From NCBI GenBank assembly GCA_019794795.1, contig JAIMFC010000005.1, positions 107,385-171,384 of the forward strand: a stretch of DNA of 64,000 nt. Direction: 5' to 3'. The stretch is from Streptococcus gallolyticus. Lineage in GTDB: Bacteria; Bacillota; Bacilli; Lactobacillales; Streptococcaceae. Below, piece by piece: positions 1 through 9,599 of the stretch. Position 1 is the first letter of the stretch, and each line of letters starts with the position of its first letter. A program made the translations under genes and the position numbers. A model generated the notes under the pieces. The model saw only the letters and a list, made by a program, of their open reading frames with translations. It was not told the origin of the DNA and made no database searches.

Positions 1-213
1 AATGTGTTGAGCGGGAATGTGCTGAGCAAGCTGGTCAAAAATCTCTTCTAGCAAGAGCTTATCTTCAGCTGAAACAGACTTTGGCAATTGCAAAATCAAA
101 TCTGTCAAGGTCCAGTTTTTGAGTTCCTTAAAGACATAAGAGAGGCTTTCTTTTTCCTCTCCTAATGCTTCTAATTGACTTTCCAACTGACTAATCACTT
201 GTCCGTAGGTCAT
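1..213 (-). CDS. prmC: Peptide chain release factor N5-glutamine methyltransferase, N-terminal part (cut by window edge)
   Basis: Only the first 71 codons are in the window; the gene runs off the left end. The protein begins MTYGQVISQLESQLEAL and shows the helical N-terminal domain typical of PrmC/HemK; the methyltransferase domain lies outside. Its start codon is one base away from the prfA stop, so the two genes are translationally coupled in one operon. PrmC methylates the glutamine of the GGQ motif of release factors, which is encoded directly upstream. The identification rests on this synteny and the N-terminus, because the catalytic NPPY motif cannot be seen. Confidence 0.85.
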   Translation of the reverse strand, partial: MTYGQVISQLESQLEALGEEKESLSYVFKELKNWTLTDLILQLPKSVSAEDKLLLEEIFDQLAQHIPAQHI

Positions 214-214
214 C

Positions 215-1294
215 TTATTTATTCAACTTTTCAAGTTTTTGCGTTTGATCGTAGAGTACCAAGGCATCAACCACTTCGTCCAATTTACCAGATAAAATGG
301 TATCTAATTTTTGAAGTGTTAATCCGATACGGTGGTCTGTTACACGATTTTGTGGGAAGTTATAAGTACGGATACGCTCCGAACGGTCACCTGTACCAAT
401 CGTTAACTTACGCTCTGCATCTTGCTCATCCTGGGCAATTTGTGCAAAGTGGTCAGCCACACGCGCACGGATAATCTTCATGGCCTTGTCACGGTTTTTC
501 TGCTGAGTACGTTCTTCCTGCATTTCAACCTTAATATTGGTTGGCAAGTGAACGATACGAACGGCAGTTGCAACTTTATTAACGTTCTGACCACCAGCAC
601 CTGAGGCATGGTAAATGTCCACGCGCAAATCTTTTGGATCGATGTCGTATTCAACTTCTTCCACTTCTGGCATCACCAAGACTGTTGCTGTAGAGGTGTG
701 GACGCGACCTTGGCTTTCTGTCACCGGAACACGTTGAACACGGTGGGCACCTGACTCATACTTGAGTTTTGAGTAGACAGATTGACCTGACACCATGGCC
801 ACGACTTCCTTGATACCACCAACACCATTGTACGAAGCCTCCATGACTTCAAAGCGCCAGCCTTGTCCCTCAGCAAACTTTTGGTACATTTGGAGCAAGT
901 CGCCTGCAAAAAGTGCTGCCTCATCACCACCAGCGGCACCACGGATTTCCAAGATGATATTCTTGTCATCGTTAGGATCTTTTGGAAGAAGCAAGATTTT
1001 GAGTTTTTCTTCGTATTCTTCCTTGGCAGCCTTCGATTCCTTCAATTCCTCTTTGGCCATTTCTTCCAATTCAGCATCGCCACCCGCGTCTTTAATCATT
1101 TCTTCAGCGTCAGCAATGTTTTGAATGACTTGCTTGTACTCGCGATAGGCTGTCACGGTATCACGTGTATTAGCCTCTTCACGGGACAATTCCATAAAAC
1201 GTTTGGTATCGGAAACCACATCTGGGTCACTGAGTAATTCGCCTAATTCTTCGTAACGATCTTCAACCGCCTGTAACTGATCATAGATATTCAT
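215..1294 (-). CDS. prfA: Peptide chain release factor 1
   Basis: RF1 recognises UAA and UAG stop codons and triggers peptidyl-tRNA hydrolysis on the ribosome. The 359 residues match the family length. A long helical N-terminal domain is followed by the codon-recognition tripeptide P190-V-T192 (the PxT motif of RF1, not the SPF of RF2) and the catalytic GGQ at 234-236 in the context [10 protein letters not shown]. The start [20 protein letters not shown] is canonical, although its GAGG-type ribosome site lies rather far upstream. prmC follows after one base. Both are expected to be transcribed from the extended -10 promoter near 1338. Confidence 0.97.
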   Translation of the reverse strand: MNIYDQLQAVEDRYEELGELLSDPDVVSDTKRFMELSREEANTRDTVTAYREYKQVIQNIADAEEMIKDAGGDAELEEMAKEELKESKAAKEEYEEKLKILLLPKDPNDDKNIILEIRGAAGGDEAALFAGDLLQMYQKFAEGQGWRFEVMEASYNGVGGIKEVVAMVSGQSVYSKLKYESGAHRVQRVPVTESQGRVHTSTATVLVMPEVEEVEYDIDPKDLRVDIYHASGAGGQNVNKVATAVRIVHLPTNIKVEMQEERTQQKNRDKAMKIIRARVADHFAQIAQDEQDAERKLTIGTGDRSERIRTYNFPQNRVTDHRIGLTLQKLDTILSGKLDEVVDALVLYDQTQKLEKLNK

Positions 1295-1337
1295 ATCGAA
1301 TGCTTAACCTCATACTTTTTCAAAATTTCTGCTTACT

Positions 1338-1346
1338 ATTATACCA
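1338..1346 (-). promoter_or_regulatory. Extended -10 promoter of prfA-prmC
   Basis: Read on the minus strand the site is TGGTATAAT, a full extended -10 element (TGnTATAAT), about 45 nt before the prfA ATG. No good -35 is visible at 17 nt, which is common for extended -10 promoters. Confidence 0.6.
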
Positions 1347-1415
1347 TAAAGAGAGGAGATTTTGGAGTGGATAGAACAAGAAGTGCTTACCTGTTCTAAA
1401 TTTTTCCATCAAAAA

Positions 1416-1434
1416 ACAGCCTGATGGCTGCTTT
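1416..1434 (-). terminator. Intrinsic terminator of the ATP-cone gene
   Basis: On the minus strand GCAGCC and GGCTGT-type arms flank a 4-nt loop and are followed by six T residues. It lies just after the stop codon of the ATP-cone gene and before the prfA promoter. Confidence 0.75.
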
Positions 1435-1436
1435 AT

Positions 1437-1775
1437 TTAACGAATTTGTTCAAAACGCAAGTGTACAATAATCTGATCTGCATAACCATTGCGTTCCAAG
1501 TCGCGTTGGAGGCGGTAGGAAATATAGTGTTCTGCGATAGCAATATAGCCCGCGTCAATGAGGCGGTGTTCTACTTGAGATTGCACCATGCTAATGGTTG
1601 GGCGTTCTGTATGGGCTTCTTCCAAGTCCAAAACAACTTTTTTGGTCACTTCAGCAAGGTTTTTTCTCCAGCTATCATCAATGACATAAACAGTTTGAGC
1701 CGCCTTAATAATGGCTTGGTAAATTTTTTCTGGGTCAAAATCAACGACTTCACCACTTCTTTTAATAACTTGCAT
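1437..1775 (-). CDS. Free-standing ATP-cone domain protein
   Basis: The 112-residue protein is almost entirely one ATP-cone, the nucleotide-sensing module found at the N-terminus of ribonucleotide reductases and in the repressor NrdR. Residues 1-20 (MQVIKRSGEVVDFDPEKIYQ) match the VxKRxGxxxxFxxxKI signature, and the end with YISYRLQRDLER resembles the cone-to-catalytic linker of anaerobic NrdD. There is no zinc ribbon as in NrdR and no reductase domain. It is a single-gene unit with its own terminator. An allosteric or regulatory role in nucleotide pools is plausible but not shown by the sequence. Confidence 0.75.
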   Translation of the reverse strand: MQVIKRSGEVVDFDPEKIYQAIIKAAQTVYVIDDSWRKNLAEVTKKVVLDLEEAHTERPTISMVQSQVEHRLIDAGYIAIAEHYISYRLQRDLERNGYADQIIVHLRFEQIR

Positions 1776-1901
1776 ACTAGCTCCTTTCGCTCTCTTACAG
1801 GCTTTTTAATACTTCTATTATCTAAGTAAATAGGGCTTTTGTCAAGTTTTTGGTACGTCTGTGTTATAATGATTTTTAGGAAAAAATTTAAAGGAGTTTT
1901 T

Positions 1902-3692
1902 ATGACAAATGCTATGTTAAAACGTCAAGAAGTTGATGTCAAAGACACTTGGGATACCTCCCTTATCTATGAAAATGCCTCAGCTTTCAAAACAGCTCTA
2001 GCTAGCTTTAAAGAAACGGTGCTCACTTTTGAGAAAAACTACAAAAACCAGTTAACTTCTGCTGAAACAATCGCAGCTGCCTTGACGGAATATGAAGCTA
2101 TTCTGACTGTTCAAAGCAAACTATCACACTATGCTTTCTTAAATCTTGATGTAGATAAGATGAACACAGAATTAGCCAGCCAGGCTAATGAATTTGAGTT
2201 GGTACATGCTGAAACTTATCCAGCCATCGCTTTCTTGTCAACTGAACTTGGTCTTCAAGAAACAAGTTTGTTAGAAGAGGTTATTGTCCAACATCCTGAA
2301 TGGACAAGCTTTATTAAGCACATTATCCGTTCAAAACCACATAATTTGGATCCGCTTCAAGAAGAACTCTTGGCAAAATTTGCACCAACTTTCTCACAAG
2401 CCTACAGCAATTACGAGACGACTAAATTTGAGGATATGACTTTTGATAACTTTGAGGTAAATGGTAAAAGTTATGGCAATAGCTATGTTCTCTATGAAAA
2501 TGACTATGAATTGAGCCACGATACGGAACTTCGTCGCAAATCTGCTGACAGTTTCTATGCTACGCTTCGTAAATACAAAAATACAATTGCTGTAAACTAT
2601 CTTGCTCATGTCAAAAACGAACAAATTGAAGCAAAATTGCGTGGATTTGATTCAACTATCGACTACCTTCTTTTCCAGCAAGACATTTCACGTGACCTTT
2701 TTGACCGCCAAATTGATGTTATCATGAAAGACTTGGCACCTCACATGCGTCGATTTGTCAAATTAATGGCAAAATCACACGGTTTAGATAAGATTACTCA
2801 TGCTGATTTGAAAATTAGTCTTCCGTCCGAATTTAACCAGCGCATTACTCCTGAAGAGTCAAAACAATTCTTGATTGATTGCCTTGGTTTCTTGGGTGAG
2901 GACTATGTCAAGATGATTGAAAAATCTTTCGATGAGCGCTGGATTGACTTTGCACAAAATGAAGGTAAGGCAACTGGTGGCTACTGTGCAACGCTTTACG
3001 ATGGACCTTCTTATATCTTGCTCAACTGGACTGGGCTGATGAATGAAGTGCTTGTCTTGGCGCATGAATTGGGACATGCAGGTCACTTCCAATTGGGTAA
3101 AAAACAAAGCATTCTCAACTATGATCCGTCTCTATACTTCATCGAAGCACCATCTACTGCTAACGAAGTCTTGACATGTAACACACTTTTGAAGCAAAAT
3201 CAAGATCCAAACTTCCAAGCTTATTTGATTAGCGAGTTGATTAGCCGTACCTACTTCCATAATATGGTCACACACCTGTTGGAAGCTGCCTTCCAACGTG
3301 AAGTCTACACTCGTATGGACAACGATGAATACCTCAACGGAGATATCCTCTGCGACATTAAACTTTCTATTATGAAAGAGTTCTGGGGTGATGACTTTGA
3401 AATTGGTGATGATGCTGGTTTGATTTGGATGCGCCAACCACACTACTACATGGGACTTTATCCTTACACGTACTCAGCTGGTTTGACCATTGGTACCGCT
3501 ATGGCCAAGCAGTTGGAAGAAAATCCTGAGGAAGTCGTTGGTAAATGGTTGGAAACTCTGTCACTAGGTGCTAGCCTTTCTGCTCAAGAATTGGCCCAAC
3601 ACGCTGGTGTAGATGTCTCAACGGACAAACCACTCAAAGATACTATAGCCTATGTCGGCTTCTTGGTTGATAAATTAGAAGAATTAGCGTAA
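1902..3692 (+). CDS. pepF: Oligoendopeptidase F (M3 family)
   Basis: A cytoplasmic zinc metallopeptidase that hydrolyses medium-length peptides. The 596 residues fit the family. The zinc site HELGH is at residues 388-392, with the downstream ligand Glu in the FIEAPSTANE segment typical of M3B enzymes. I chose ATG 1902 over an in-frame upstream ATG (1839) because it follows AAAGGAG at 7 nt, and because an extended -10 (TGTTATAAT, 1862-1870) lies between the two, so transcription starts after the upstream ATG. The gene is monocistronic, ending in a bidirectional terminator shared with the convergent acetyltransferase gene. Confidence 0.95.
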   Translation: MTNAMLKRQEVDVKDTWDTSLIYENASAFKTALASFKETVLTFEKNYKNQLTSAETIAAALTEYEAILTVQSKLSHYAFLNLDVDKMNTELASQANEFELVHAETYPAIAFLSTELGLQETSLLEEVIVQHPEWTSFIKHIIRSKPHNLDPLQEELLAKFAPTFSQAYSNYETTKFEDMTFDNFEVNGKSYGNSYVLYENDYELSHDTELRRKSADSFYATLRKYKNTIAVNYLAHVKNEQIEAKLRGFDSTIDYLLFQQDISRDLFDRQIDVIMKDLAPHMRRFVKLMAKSHGLDKITHADLKISLPSEFNQRITPEESKQFLIDCLGFLGEDYVKMIEKSFDERWIDFAQNEGKATGGYCATLYDGPSYILLNWTGLMNEVLVLAHELGHAGHFQLGKKQSILNYDPSLYFIEAPSTANEVLTCNTLLKQNQDPNFQAYLISELISRTYFHNMVTHLLEAAFQREVYTRMDNDEYLNGDILCDIKLSIMKEFWGDDFEIGDDAGLIWMRQPHYYMGLYPYTYSAGLTIGTAMAKQLEENPEEVVGKWLETLSLGASLSAQELAQHAGVDVSTDKPLKDTIAYVGFLVDKLEELA

Positions 3693-3698
3693 AAAATA

Positions 3699-3725
3699 AA
3701 CCTGTGATTTTGAACATCACAGGTT
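3699..3725. terminator. Bidirectional terminator between pepF and the GNAT gene
   Basis: AACCTGTGAT and ATCACAGGTT form a perfect 10-bp stem around a 7-nt loop. An A-run precedes it and TTTTCTT follows, so it can serve both strands. It overlaps the last codons of the convergent acetyltransferase gene. Confidence 0.85.
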
Positions 3726-4238
3726 TTCTTGTATCTTCACTTTTCGTTTGTAATGTAGATTTTTGGGTAACTGACAATCTTGACTGTTCTCAGTTGCAAA
3801 GTCAAAGGTGAATCCCTGCTTTTCGTAGAAGGCTAGGCCCAATAGATTTCCTTCTGTTACTGAGGTTACCCACTGCCATTCTATTCCATAGGTTTCAATT
3901 TGATAATCAGTAAATGCTTGTAGAAGGGCTGTTCCAATTCCTCTTCTTTTCAATTCGGGTGCTACATAGAAAACATAAATATGACAATTATTGTCCTGGT
4001 CTATCCCTCCGCCGATACACCCCTCAACAGTTTCGTCCTCTTCGGCTACCCAGTAACCACTCCATGCTGCAGAGCACTCGGTCACATCTTTTTGAACACG
4101 TTGAAGGTTGTAATACTCTTCTATGACCATGTTGATATGGTCTTGTGTGTGAAGATGTTTATAGGTTTCTCGCCAACCATCTGAGCAAATACGACTAATT
4201 GCCTCAACATCGGCTAAAGTTGCTTTTCTAATCTTCAT
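3717..4238 (-). CDS. GNAT family N-acetyltransferase
   Basis: The 173 residues form one GCN5-related acetyltransferase domain. The acetyl-CoA pyrophosphate-binding loop is seen as APELKRRGIGTALLQAF (R/QxxGxG/A), followed by the β5 region and the LAFYEKQGF motif common to the fold. The start has a good AAGGAG site. The substrate cannot be told from sequence; amino-group acetylation of a small molecule or protein is possible. A terminator-like hairpin (4251-4278) separates it from dapA on the same strand, so it may be expressed partly by read-through from asd-dapA. Confidence 0.85.
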   Translation of the reverse strand: MKIRKATLADVEAISRICSDGWRETYKHLHTQDHINMVIEEYYNLQRVQKDVTECSAAWSGYWVAEEDETVEGCIGGGIDQDNNCHIYVFYVAPELKRRGIGTALLQAFTDYQIETYGIEWQWVTSVTEGNLLGLAFYEKQGFTFDFATENSQDCQLPKNLHYKRKVKIQENL

Positions 4239-4250
4239 CTTGCTCCTTAA

Positions 4251-4278
4251 AAACGCCTGAACACTAAATCAGACGTTT
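4251..4278 (-). terminator. Intrinsic terminator of asd-dapA
   Basis: On the minus strand AAACGTCTGA pairs with TCAGGCGTTT (one G-U) across an 8-nt loop and runs into five T residues. The T tract merges with the ribosome-binding site of the following acetyltransferase gene. Confidence 0.75.
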
Positions 4279-4294
4279 ATTGTTATCTAAGATT

Positions 4295-5230
4295 TTAATA
4301 ATCTGGTCGAATCACACCAGTTACTGTTTCGCGTGTCGCTTCAATATCTTCTTCCAAGACGACTTTGATAATGCGTTTGGATTCAGCTGGTGTACAAGAA
4401 ACCAATGGTAAACGAAGTGGTCCAACTTCGAAGCCAAGGTGATTCAGGACAGCCTTGACAGGTGCCGGACTGACAACGGAGAAGAGAGCATGCACTTTCG
4501 GCAAGAATTGGCGCTGAATTTTTGCAGCTTTCCGAATGTCACTTGCCTTGATAGCTTGGAACATATCATAAATCTCATCACCACATATATGGGAAACAAC
4601 ACTGATCAGACCATCCGCACCGAGGTTCATAGCGTGAAAAGCCTCGCCATCCTCACCAGAAAAAATCAGAAAGTCCTCTGGTTTGTGCTCAATCAAATAG
4701 GCCATATTGTCCAGAGTAGTACACTCTTTAACACCGATGATATTTGGATGTTCTGCCAAACGAAGCATGGTATCTGGTGCCACTTCTACAACCACGCGAC
4801 CTGGAATATTGTAGATAATAATTGGCAAGTCAGAGGCGTCAGCAATGGCCTTGAAATGCTGATAAAGTCCTTCTTGATTTGGTTTATTGTAATAAGGTAC
4901 AATGGCAAGTCCTGCTGCAAAGCCACCGAATTCAGCAACTTCTTTAGCAAATTCAACGGAATCACGAGTATCATTCGTCCCGATACCTGCGATCAGTGGC
5001 ACGCGACCATTGACAATTTTCTGTACCGCTGCAAAGAGTTCCAACTCTTCCTCGTGGGTTAAAGTGGGACTTTCAGCCGTCGTACCTGCCAGCAGCAATC
5101 CTTCTGTATGATGAGACAAAAGGTCCTCAATCAAGTTTGGCAGGGCATCAAAGTTAATGGAACCATCAGCGTTAAAAGGTGTTACCATGGCAGTAATAAT
5201 ATTGACATGGCGTAAATCTTGGATAGACAT
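4295..5230 (-). CDS. dapA: 4-hydroxy-tetrahydrodipicolinate synthase
   Basis: DapA condenses pyruvate with aspartate semialdehyde, the first committed step to lysine and diaminopimelate. The 311 residues show a (β/α)8 aldolase: the early TAMVTPF strand, the catalytic tyrosine in IIIYNIPGR and the Schiff-base lysine in IIGVKECT. I use ATG 5230 because AGGA sits 6 nt before it; a TTG two codons upstream would have no spacing. asd, whose product is its substrate supplier, ends 23 nt upstream on the same strand, so the two form an operon. Confidence 0.95.
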   Translation of the reverse strand: MSIQDLRHVNIITAMVTPFNADGSINFDALPNLIEDLLSHHTEGLLLAGTTAESPTLTHEEELELFAAVQKIVNGRVPLIAGIGTNDTRDSVEFAKEVAEFGGFAAGLAIVPYYNKPNQEGLYQHFKAIADASDLPIIIYNIPGRVVVEVAPDTMLRLAEHPNIIGVKECTTLDNMAYLIEHKPEDFLIFSGEDGEAFHAMNLGADGLISVVSHICGDEIYDMFQAIKASDIRKAAKIQRQFLPKVHALFSVVSPAPVKAVLNHLGFEVGPLRLPLVSCTPAESKRIIKVVLEEDIEATRETVTGVIRPDY

Positions 5231-5253
5231 AGGCAATCCTTTCCAGCAAGAGC

Positions 5254-6330
5254 TTATTTCAATTCAAATTTCAAGTCTGCAGTTGGGCGAACCAAACCAC
5301 GTTCGTGAAGAGTTTCTGCGATTTGAACGGAATTCCATGCAGCACCTTTGAGCAAGTTATCGGAAACAACCCACATATGGATCCCTTTTTCAGCATCCAA
5401 ATCTTTACGGATACGACCGACAAATGTATCACGGCTACCAACTGCGTTGACAGCTTGAGGATAGATTTGATGCGCCACATCATCTTCTAAGACTGCTCCT
5501 GGGAAGGCTGCAATAGCAGCTTTGACTTCTTCAATCGGAGCAACTTCTTTTGTTTCAATATAAACTGACTCAGAGTGAGCAGAAAGAACTGGAATACGAA
5601 CACAGGTTGCTGAAACGGCAATAGAGTCGTCTTCCATGATTTTCTTGGTTTCCTTTGTCATTTTCATTTCTTCATAAGTGTAGTCGTTATCTGTGAAGAC
5701 ATCGATTTGTGGAAGAGCATTGAAACCGATTGGGTAGTGTTTTTTGTCACCACCAGAAGGGAGAATGTTTGCTTCTACATCTTTAGGATTAACACCATCA
5801 TTCAATACGGCACGAAGTTGAGCCTGTGTTTCCAAGATTGCCCCCATACCAGCGCCAGAAACAGCCTGATAAGTTGATACGATAATACGGTCCAATCCCC
5901 ATTTTTGACGAACAGGCTCAAGCGCTACCATCATTTGAATGGTTGAGCAGTTTGGACAAGCAATAATTCCGTTATGAACGTCCAAGGCGTGAGCATTGAC
6001 TTCTGGCACCACTAAAGGCACATCAGGATTTTGACGGAAATAGGAAGTGTTATCAACCACAACTGCTCCTGCTTTCACAGCGTAAGGAGCATATTTAGCA
6101 GAAGTTGAACCACCTGCTGAAAAGAGAGCAATATCCACGCCAGTAAAGGCATCTTCTGTCGTTTCTTCGATAACAATATCTTTTCCCTTGAATTGCAAGG
6201 TCTTACCAGCTGAGCGAGCAGACGCCAAAAAACGTACTTTTTCGATTGGAAGAGTTGATTCTTCCAACATCTTAATCATTTGTGCACCAACTGCACCTGT
6301 AGCACCAACTACTGCAACTGTATAAGCCAT
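5254..6330 (-). CDS. asd: Aspartate-semialdehyde dehydrogenase
   Basis: Asd reduces aspartyl phosphate to aspartate semialdehyde with NADPH, feeding lysine, threonine and methionine synthesis. The start [19 protein letters not shown] contains the Rossmann GxTGxxG loop, and the active-site cysteine lies in [10 protein letters not shown]. The length of 358 residues is normal. ATG 6330 follows AGAGGT; an in-frame extension upstream lacks a ribosome site. It is first gene of the asd-dapA operon. A -10-like TATAAT lies about 30 nt upstream of the start. Confidence 0.95.
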   Translation of the reverse strand: MAYTVAVVGATGAVGAQMIKMLEESTLPIEKVRFLASARSAGKTLQFKGKDIVIEETTEDAFTGVDIALFSAGGSTSAKYAPYAVKAGAVVVDNTSYFRQNPDVPLVVPEVNAHALDVHNGIIACPNCSTIQMMVALEPVRQKWGLDRIIVSTYQAVSGAGMGAILETQAQLRAVLNDGVNPKDVEANILPSGGDKKHYPIGFNALPQIDVFTDNDYTYEEMKMTKETKKIMEDDSIAVSATCVRIPVLSAHSESVYIETKEVAPIEEVKAAIAAFPGAVLEDDVAHQIYPQAVNAVGSRDTFVGRIRKDLDAEKGIHMWVVSDNLLKGAAWNSVQIAETLHERGLVRPTADLKFELK

Positions 6331-6453
6331 AAAATTACCTCTTTCAAATCTAAATTTATACAATTATACTATATTTTTTTTCAAAACAAAAGCAATTTTT
6401 CAGAAAATTCCTGCATTTTTATAAATTAAATATAAGGGTAGTTTTTTCAACAA

Positions 6454-6482
6454 AAAGAAGTTGGCCTTAAACCAACTTCTTT
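6454..6482 (-). terminator. Intrinsic terminator of fhs
   Basis: AAGAAGTTGG and CCAACTTCTT pair around a 7-nt loop. On the minus strand the stem is followed by a TTCTTTTTG tract, directly after the fhs stop codon. Confidence 0.85.
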
Positions 6483-6494
6483 ACTGTTTATTGT

Positions 6495-8165
6495 TTAGAA
6501 CAGTCCAAGAGCTGTTCCATCTTCTGCGACGTCCATATTAAGAGCGGCAGGTGCTTTGGGTAAACCTGGCATAGTCATGACATCGCCTGTGAGGGCAACG
6601 ATAAAGCCTGCTCCAAGTTTTGGTACTAGTTCACGAATGGTTACATCAAAACCACGTGGCGCTCCAAGAAGGGTTGGATCATCTGAGAAACTATACTGGG
6701 TCTTGGCCATACAAACTGGTAACTTGTCCCAGCTGTTTTTCACGATTTGAGCAATCTGGGTCTTGGCTTTCTTTTCAAAGACAACGTTATCAGCGCGGTA
6801 AATTTCGCGAGCGACAGTTGCAATCTTGTCTTCAATAGATTGATTATCATCGTAAAGTCGAGTGTAGTTAGTTGGTATATTTTCGATAGTCTCAACAACT
6901 GTCTGTGCTAGCTCAACCCCACCTTCAGCACCGTTTGCCCAGACGCTAGCCAACTCAACAGGGACATTGATTTGAGCGCAGAGTCTGCGAAGTTCAGCAA
7001 TTTCAGCTTCTGTATCCGCTACAAATTCATTGATAGCTACTACGACAGGAACGCCGTACTTGCGCATATTTTCAACGTGTTGAGCTAGATTAGCAAAACC
7101 AGCTGTTACTGCAGCAACATTTTCTGTGGCGAGCTGATCTTTTGCAACACCACCATTCATTTTCAGAGCACGGAGAGTGGCAACAACTACGATTGCTGAT
7201 GGAGTAGTTGGAAGATTTGGTGTCTTGATATCCAAGAATTTCTCCGCACCAAGGTCAGCACCAAAGCCTGCCTCTGTGACTACGTAGTCAGCCAAACGAA
7301 GAGCTGTTGACGTTGCAAGAACGGAGTTACATCCATGAGCAATATTAGCAAATGGACCGCCGTGAACAAAGGCAGGTGTTCCGTAAATAGTTTGGACGAG
7401 ATTTGGTTTGATGGCGTCCTTGAGAATGAGTGTGAGAGCCCCTTCTACCTTCAAATCACGAACATAAACTGGAATACGGTCATAACGATAACCAATCACA
7501 ATATTAGAAAGACGTTTTTTCAAGTCAGCTAGATCAGTTGCCAAGCAAAGAATGGCCATGATTTCAGAAGCAACTGTGATGTCGAATCCGTCTTCGCGTG
7601 GAATACCGTTAAGTGGTCCACCTAATCCAACTGTTACATGACGGAGTGCGCGGTCATTTAAGTCCACAACACGTTTCCAGATGATACGGCGCTGGTCGAT
7701 TCCAAGCTCATTTCCTTGATGAAGGTGATTGTCAATTAAGGCTGATAAGGCATTGTGGGCTGTTGTGATAGCATGCATATCACCTGTGAAATGGAGGTTG
7801 ATATCTTCCATTGGCAATACCTGCGCATAACCACCACCTGCTGCGCCCCCCTTGATTCCCATCACAGGACCGAGCGATGGTTCACGAAGGGCAATCATTG
7901 TCTTCTTACCGATTTTATTAAGCGCATCAGCCAGACCGATACTCATAGTTGACTTTCCTTCACCCGCTGGTGTAGGATTGATAGCCGTTACCAAGATAAG
8001 CTTCCCGACAGGATTTTCTTGCACCGTTTTAATCTTATCAAAAGTTAATTTTGCCTTGTACTTTCCGTACAGTTCGATATCATCAAAGGAAATCCCTAAG
8101 GGTTCAACGATGTCTGTAATAGGCTGTAAGCTAACACTTTGTGCGATTTCAATATCCGTTTTCAT
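6495..8165 (-). CDS. fhs: Formate-tetrahydrofolate ligase
   Basis: This ATP-dependent enzyme makes 10-formyl-tetrahydrofolate from formate and THF, supplying purine and formyl-Met-tRNA synthesis. The 556 residues match the family. The P-loop TPAGEGKST is at 65-73, followed by the conserved [22 protein letters not shown] region. The gene is a single unit with a GAGGTG ribosome site, transcribed away from the divergent coaB operon. The roughly 196-bp gap between them carries both promoters. Confidence 0.97.
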   Translation of the reverse strand: MKTDIEIAQSVSLQPITDIVEPLGISFDDIELYGKYKAKLTFDKIKTVQENPVGKLILVTAINPTPAGEGKSTMSIGLADALNKIGKKTMIALREPSLGPVMGIKGGAAGGGYAQVLPMEDINLHFTGDMHAITTAHNALSALIDNHLHQGNELGIDQRRIIWKRVVDLNDRALRHVTVGLGGPLNGIPREDGFDITVASEIMAILCLATDLADLKKRLSNIVIGYRYDRIPVYVRDLKVEGALTLILKDAIKPNLVQTIYGTPAFVHGGPFANIAHGCNSVLATSTALRLADYVVTEAGFGADLGAEKFLDIKTPNLPTTPSAIVVVATLRALKMNGGVAKDQLATENVAAVTAGFANLAQHVENMRKYGVPVVVAINEFVADTEAEIAELRRLCAQINVPVELASVWANGAEGGVELAQTVVETIENIPTNYTRLYDDNQSIEDKIATVAREIYRADNVVFEKKAKTQIAQIVKNSWDKLPVCMAKTQYSFSDDPTLLGAPRGFDVTIRELVPKLGAGFIVALTGDVMTMPGLPKAPAALNMDVAEDGTALGLF

Positions 8166-8326
8166 TCTATCACCTCATAATCTGATAGTATTATCATAAC
8201 AGATATTCGCGTTTTGTGCACGTGTTTTGTATATAAAAATTAAAACGTACGGATTTTATAACTGTCCGTCACTTATATCTATATAATCGTATATTTTTAT
8301 TCGTTTTTAAAGGAGGTCGCGAAAAC

Positions 8327-8355
8327 TTTACGAAAAGAAGATTTTCTTGTACAAT
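8327..8355 (+). promoter_or_regulatory. coaB promoter predicting a leaderless mRNA
   Basis: TTTACG (8327-8332), 17 nt, TACAAT (8350-8355). Six nt (AAGAAC) separate the -10 from the ATG, so transcription should start at or next to the A of AUG. A strong AAAGGAGGT sequence at 8309-8317 lies upstream of this promoter and is too far from the ATG to serve it. Confidence 0.65.
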
Positions 8356-8361
8356 AAGAAC

Positions 8362-9048
8362 ATGAAAATTCTGATTACATCTGGCGGAACAAGTGAAGCG
8401 ATCGATCGTGTTCGCGCTATTACCAACCATTCTACAGGGCAGTTAGGAAAGTTAATTGCCGAAACATTTTTGCAAACTAATTTTCCTGTTACTTTAGTAA
8501 CGACGAAGAATGCTGTGAAGCCTGAACCACATCCTCTTCTTCATATAGTTGAGATTTCTAATGTAGAAAGTTTGCAGACCTGTTTAGAGCCTCTTGTCAA
8601 GGAGCATGACGTTCTTATTCATAGCATGGCTGTTTCTGATTATACTCCTGTTTATATGACAGGTTTGGATGAAGTGGAACAGACTGAGAATGTTCGTGAT
8701 TTGCTAAACAAAAAAAATATAGAAACGAAAATTTCATCTAAAGAAGATGTTCAAGTGCTTTTCCTCAAGAAAACTCCAAAAGTCATCTCGAAAGTCAAGG
8801 AATGGAATCCAACTATCAAATTATTTGGCTTCAAATTGCTAGTAGATGTTTCTAAAAAAGAACTATTTGCGGTTGCACGGGATAGTTTAATCAAGAATCA
8901 AGCAGACTATATCATCGCCAACGACTTGACAGATATTTCTGCAGGAAGACACAAAGCCTTCTTGATCAACCAGAAAAGTGAGCAAATGGCAACAACCAAG
9001 GAGGAAATTGCCCAGCTCATCCTCACCACCATCTTAGAAAAGAGATAG
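8362..9048 (+). CDS. coaB: Phosphopantothenate-cysteine ligase
   Basis: CoaB couples 4'-phosphopantothenate to cysteine in coenzyme A synthesis. In most bacteria it is fused to CoaC; here, as in other streptococci, it is a separate 228-residue protein. It begins MKILITSGGTSEAIDRVRAITNHSTGQLG, the conserved nucleotide-binding start of the domain, and keeps ANDLTDISAGRHKAF near the C-terminus. ATG 8362 is probably translated from a leaderless transcript. coaC starts two bases after the stop. Confidence 0.94.
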   Translation: MKILITSGGTSEAIDRVRAITNHSTGQLGKLIAETFLQTNFPVTLVTTKNAVKPEPHPLLHIVEISNVESLQTCLEPLVKEHDVLIHSMAVSDYTPVYMTGLDEVEQTENVRDLLNKKNIETKISSKEDVQVLFLKKTPKVISKVKEWNPTIKLFGFKLLVDVSKKELFAVARDSLIKNQADYIIANDLTDISAGRHKAFLINQKSEQMATTKEEIAQLILTTILEKR

Positions 9049-9050
9049 TC

Positions 9051-9599
9051 ATGGCAAATATCACACTGGCTGTAACAGGCTCTATTTCAGCTTATAAGGC
9101 AGCCGAACTTAGCAATCAACTTAGCAAACTCGGTCATCATGTGACTGTTTTAATGAGCCAGTCAGCGACGCAATTTATTACACCTCTGACCCTACAATCC
9201 TTATCAAAAAATTTGGTACATACAGATGTTATGCTGGAAGAAGACCCTAGTTCAATCAAGCATATCGACATCGCAAAGGAGACTGATTTATTTTTAGTCG
9301 CGCCCTTATCAGCCAACACTTTAGCAAAATTAGCCCACGGAACGGCAGATAATATCATTACAGCTGTTGCTCTCGCTCTGCCAGTTGGGAAACCGAAACT
9401 AGTCGCTCCTGCTATGAATACCAATATGTATCTCAATCCTGCTACCCAGCACAATCTACATCTTCTTCGCTCCTATGGCTTTGAAGAAATTAAACCGCGA
9501 GAAGCTCTGCTGGCCTGTGGTGATTATGGGACAGGAGCCTTAGCAGATATTGATACTATTTTAGAGAAAGTGAGACAAACTCTTCATGAAAAACAATAA
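9051..9599 (+). CDS. coaC: Phosphopantothenoylcysteine decarboxylase
   Basis: This flavoprotein decarboxylates phosphopantothenoylcysteine to phosphopantetheine. The 182 residues carry the family motifs: the N-terminal ITLAVTGSISAYKA, the substrate-binding APAMNTNMYLNP (PXMNXXM) and the late ACGDYGTGAL segment with the catalytic cysteine. It lies 2 nt after coaB and overlaps coaT by 14 nt, so translation of the three genes is coupled. Confidence 0.94.
   Translation: MANITLAVTGSISAYKAAELSNQLSKLGHHVTVLMSQSATQFITPLTLQSLSKNLVHTDVMLEEDPSSIKHIDIAKETDLFLVAPLSANTLAKLAHGTADNIITAVALALPVGKPKLVAPAMNTNMYLNPATQHNLHLLRSYGFEEIKPREALLACGDYGTGALADIDTILEKVRQTLHEKQ

Noticed and set aside
4439..5062. 207-codon plus-strand open frame
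   Set aside because: Entirely antisense to dapA, whose protein is unmistakable; no promoter, ribosome site or recognisable domain.
8166..8361. Possible PurR box upstream of fhs
   Set aside because: CGAA occurs (ACGAATAAA, CGCGAATATC) but not the CCGAACWWT core, so I do not call it.
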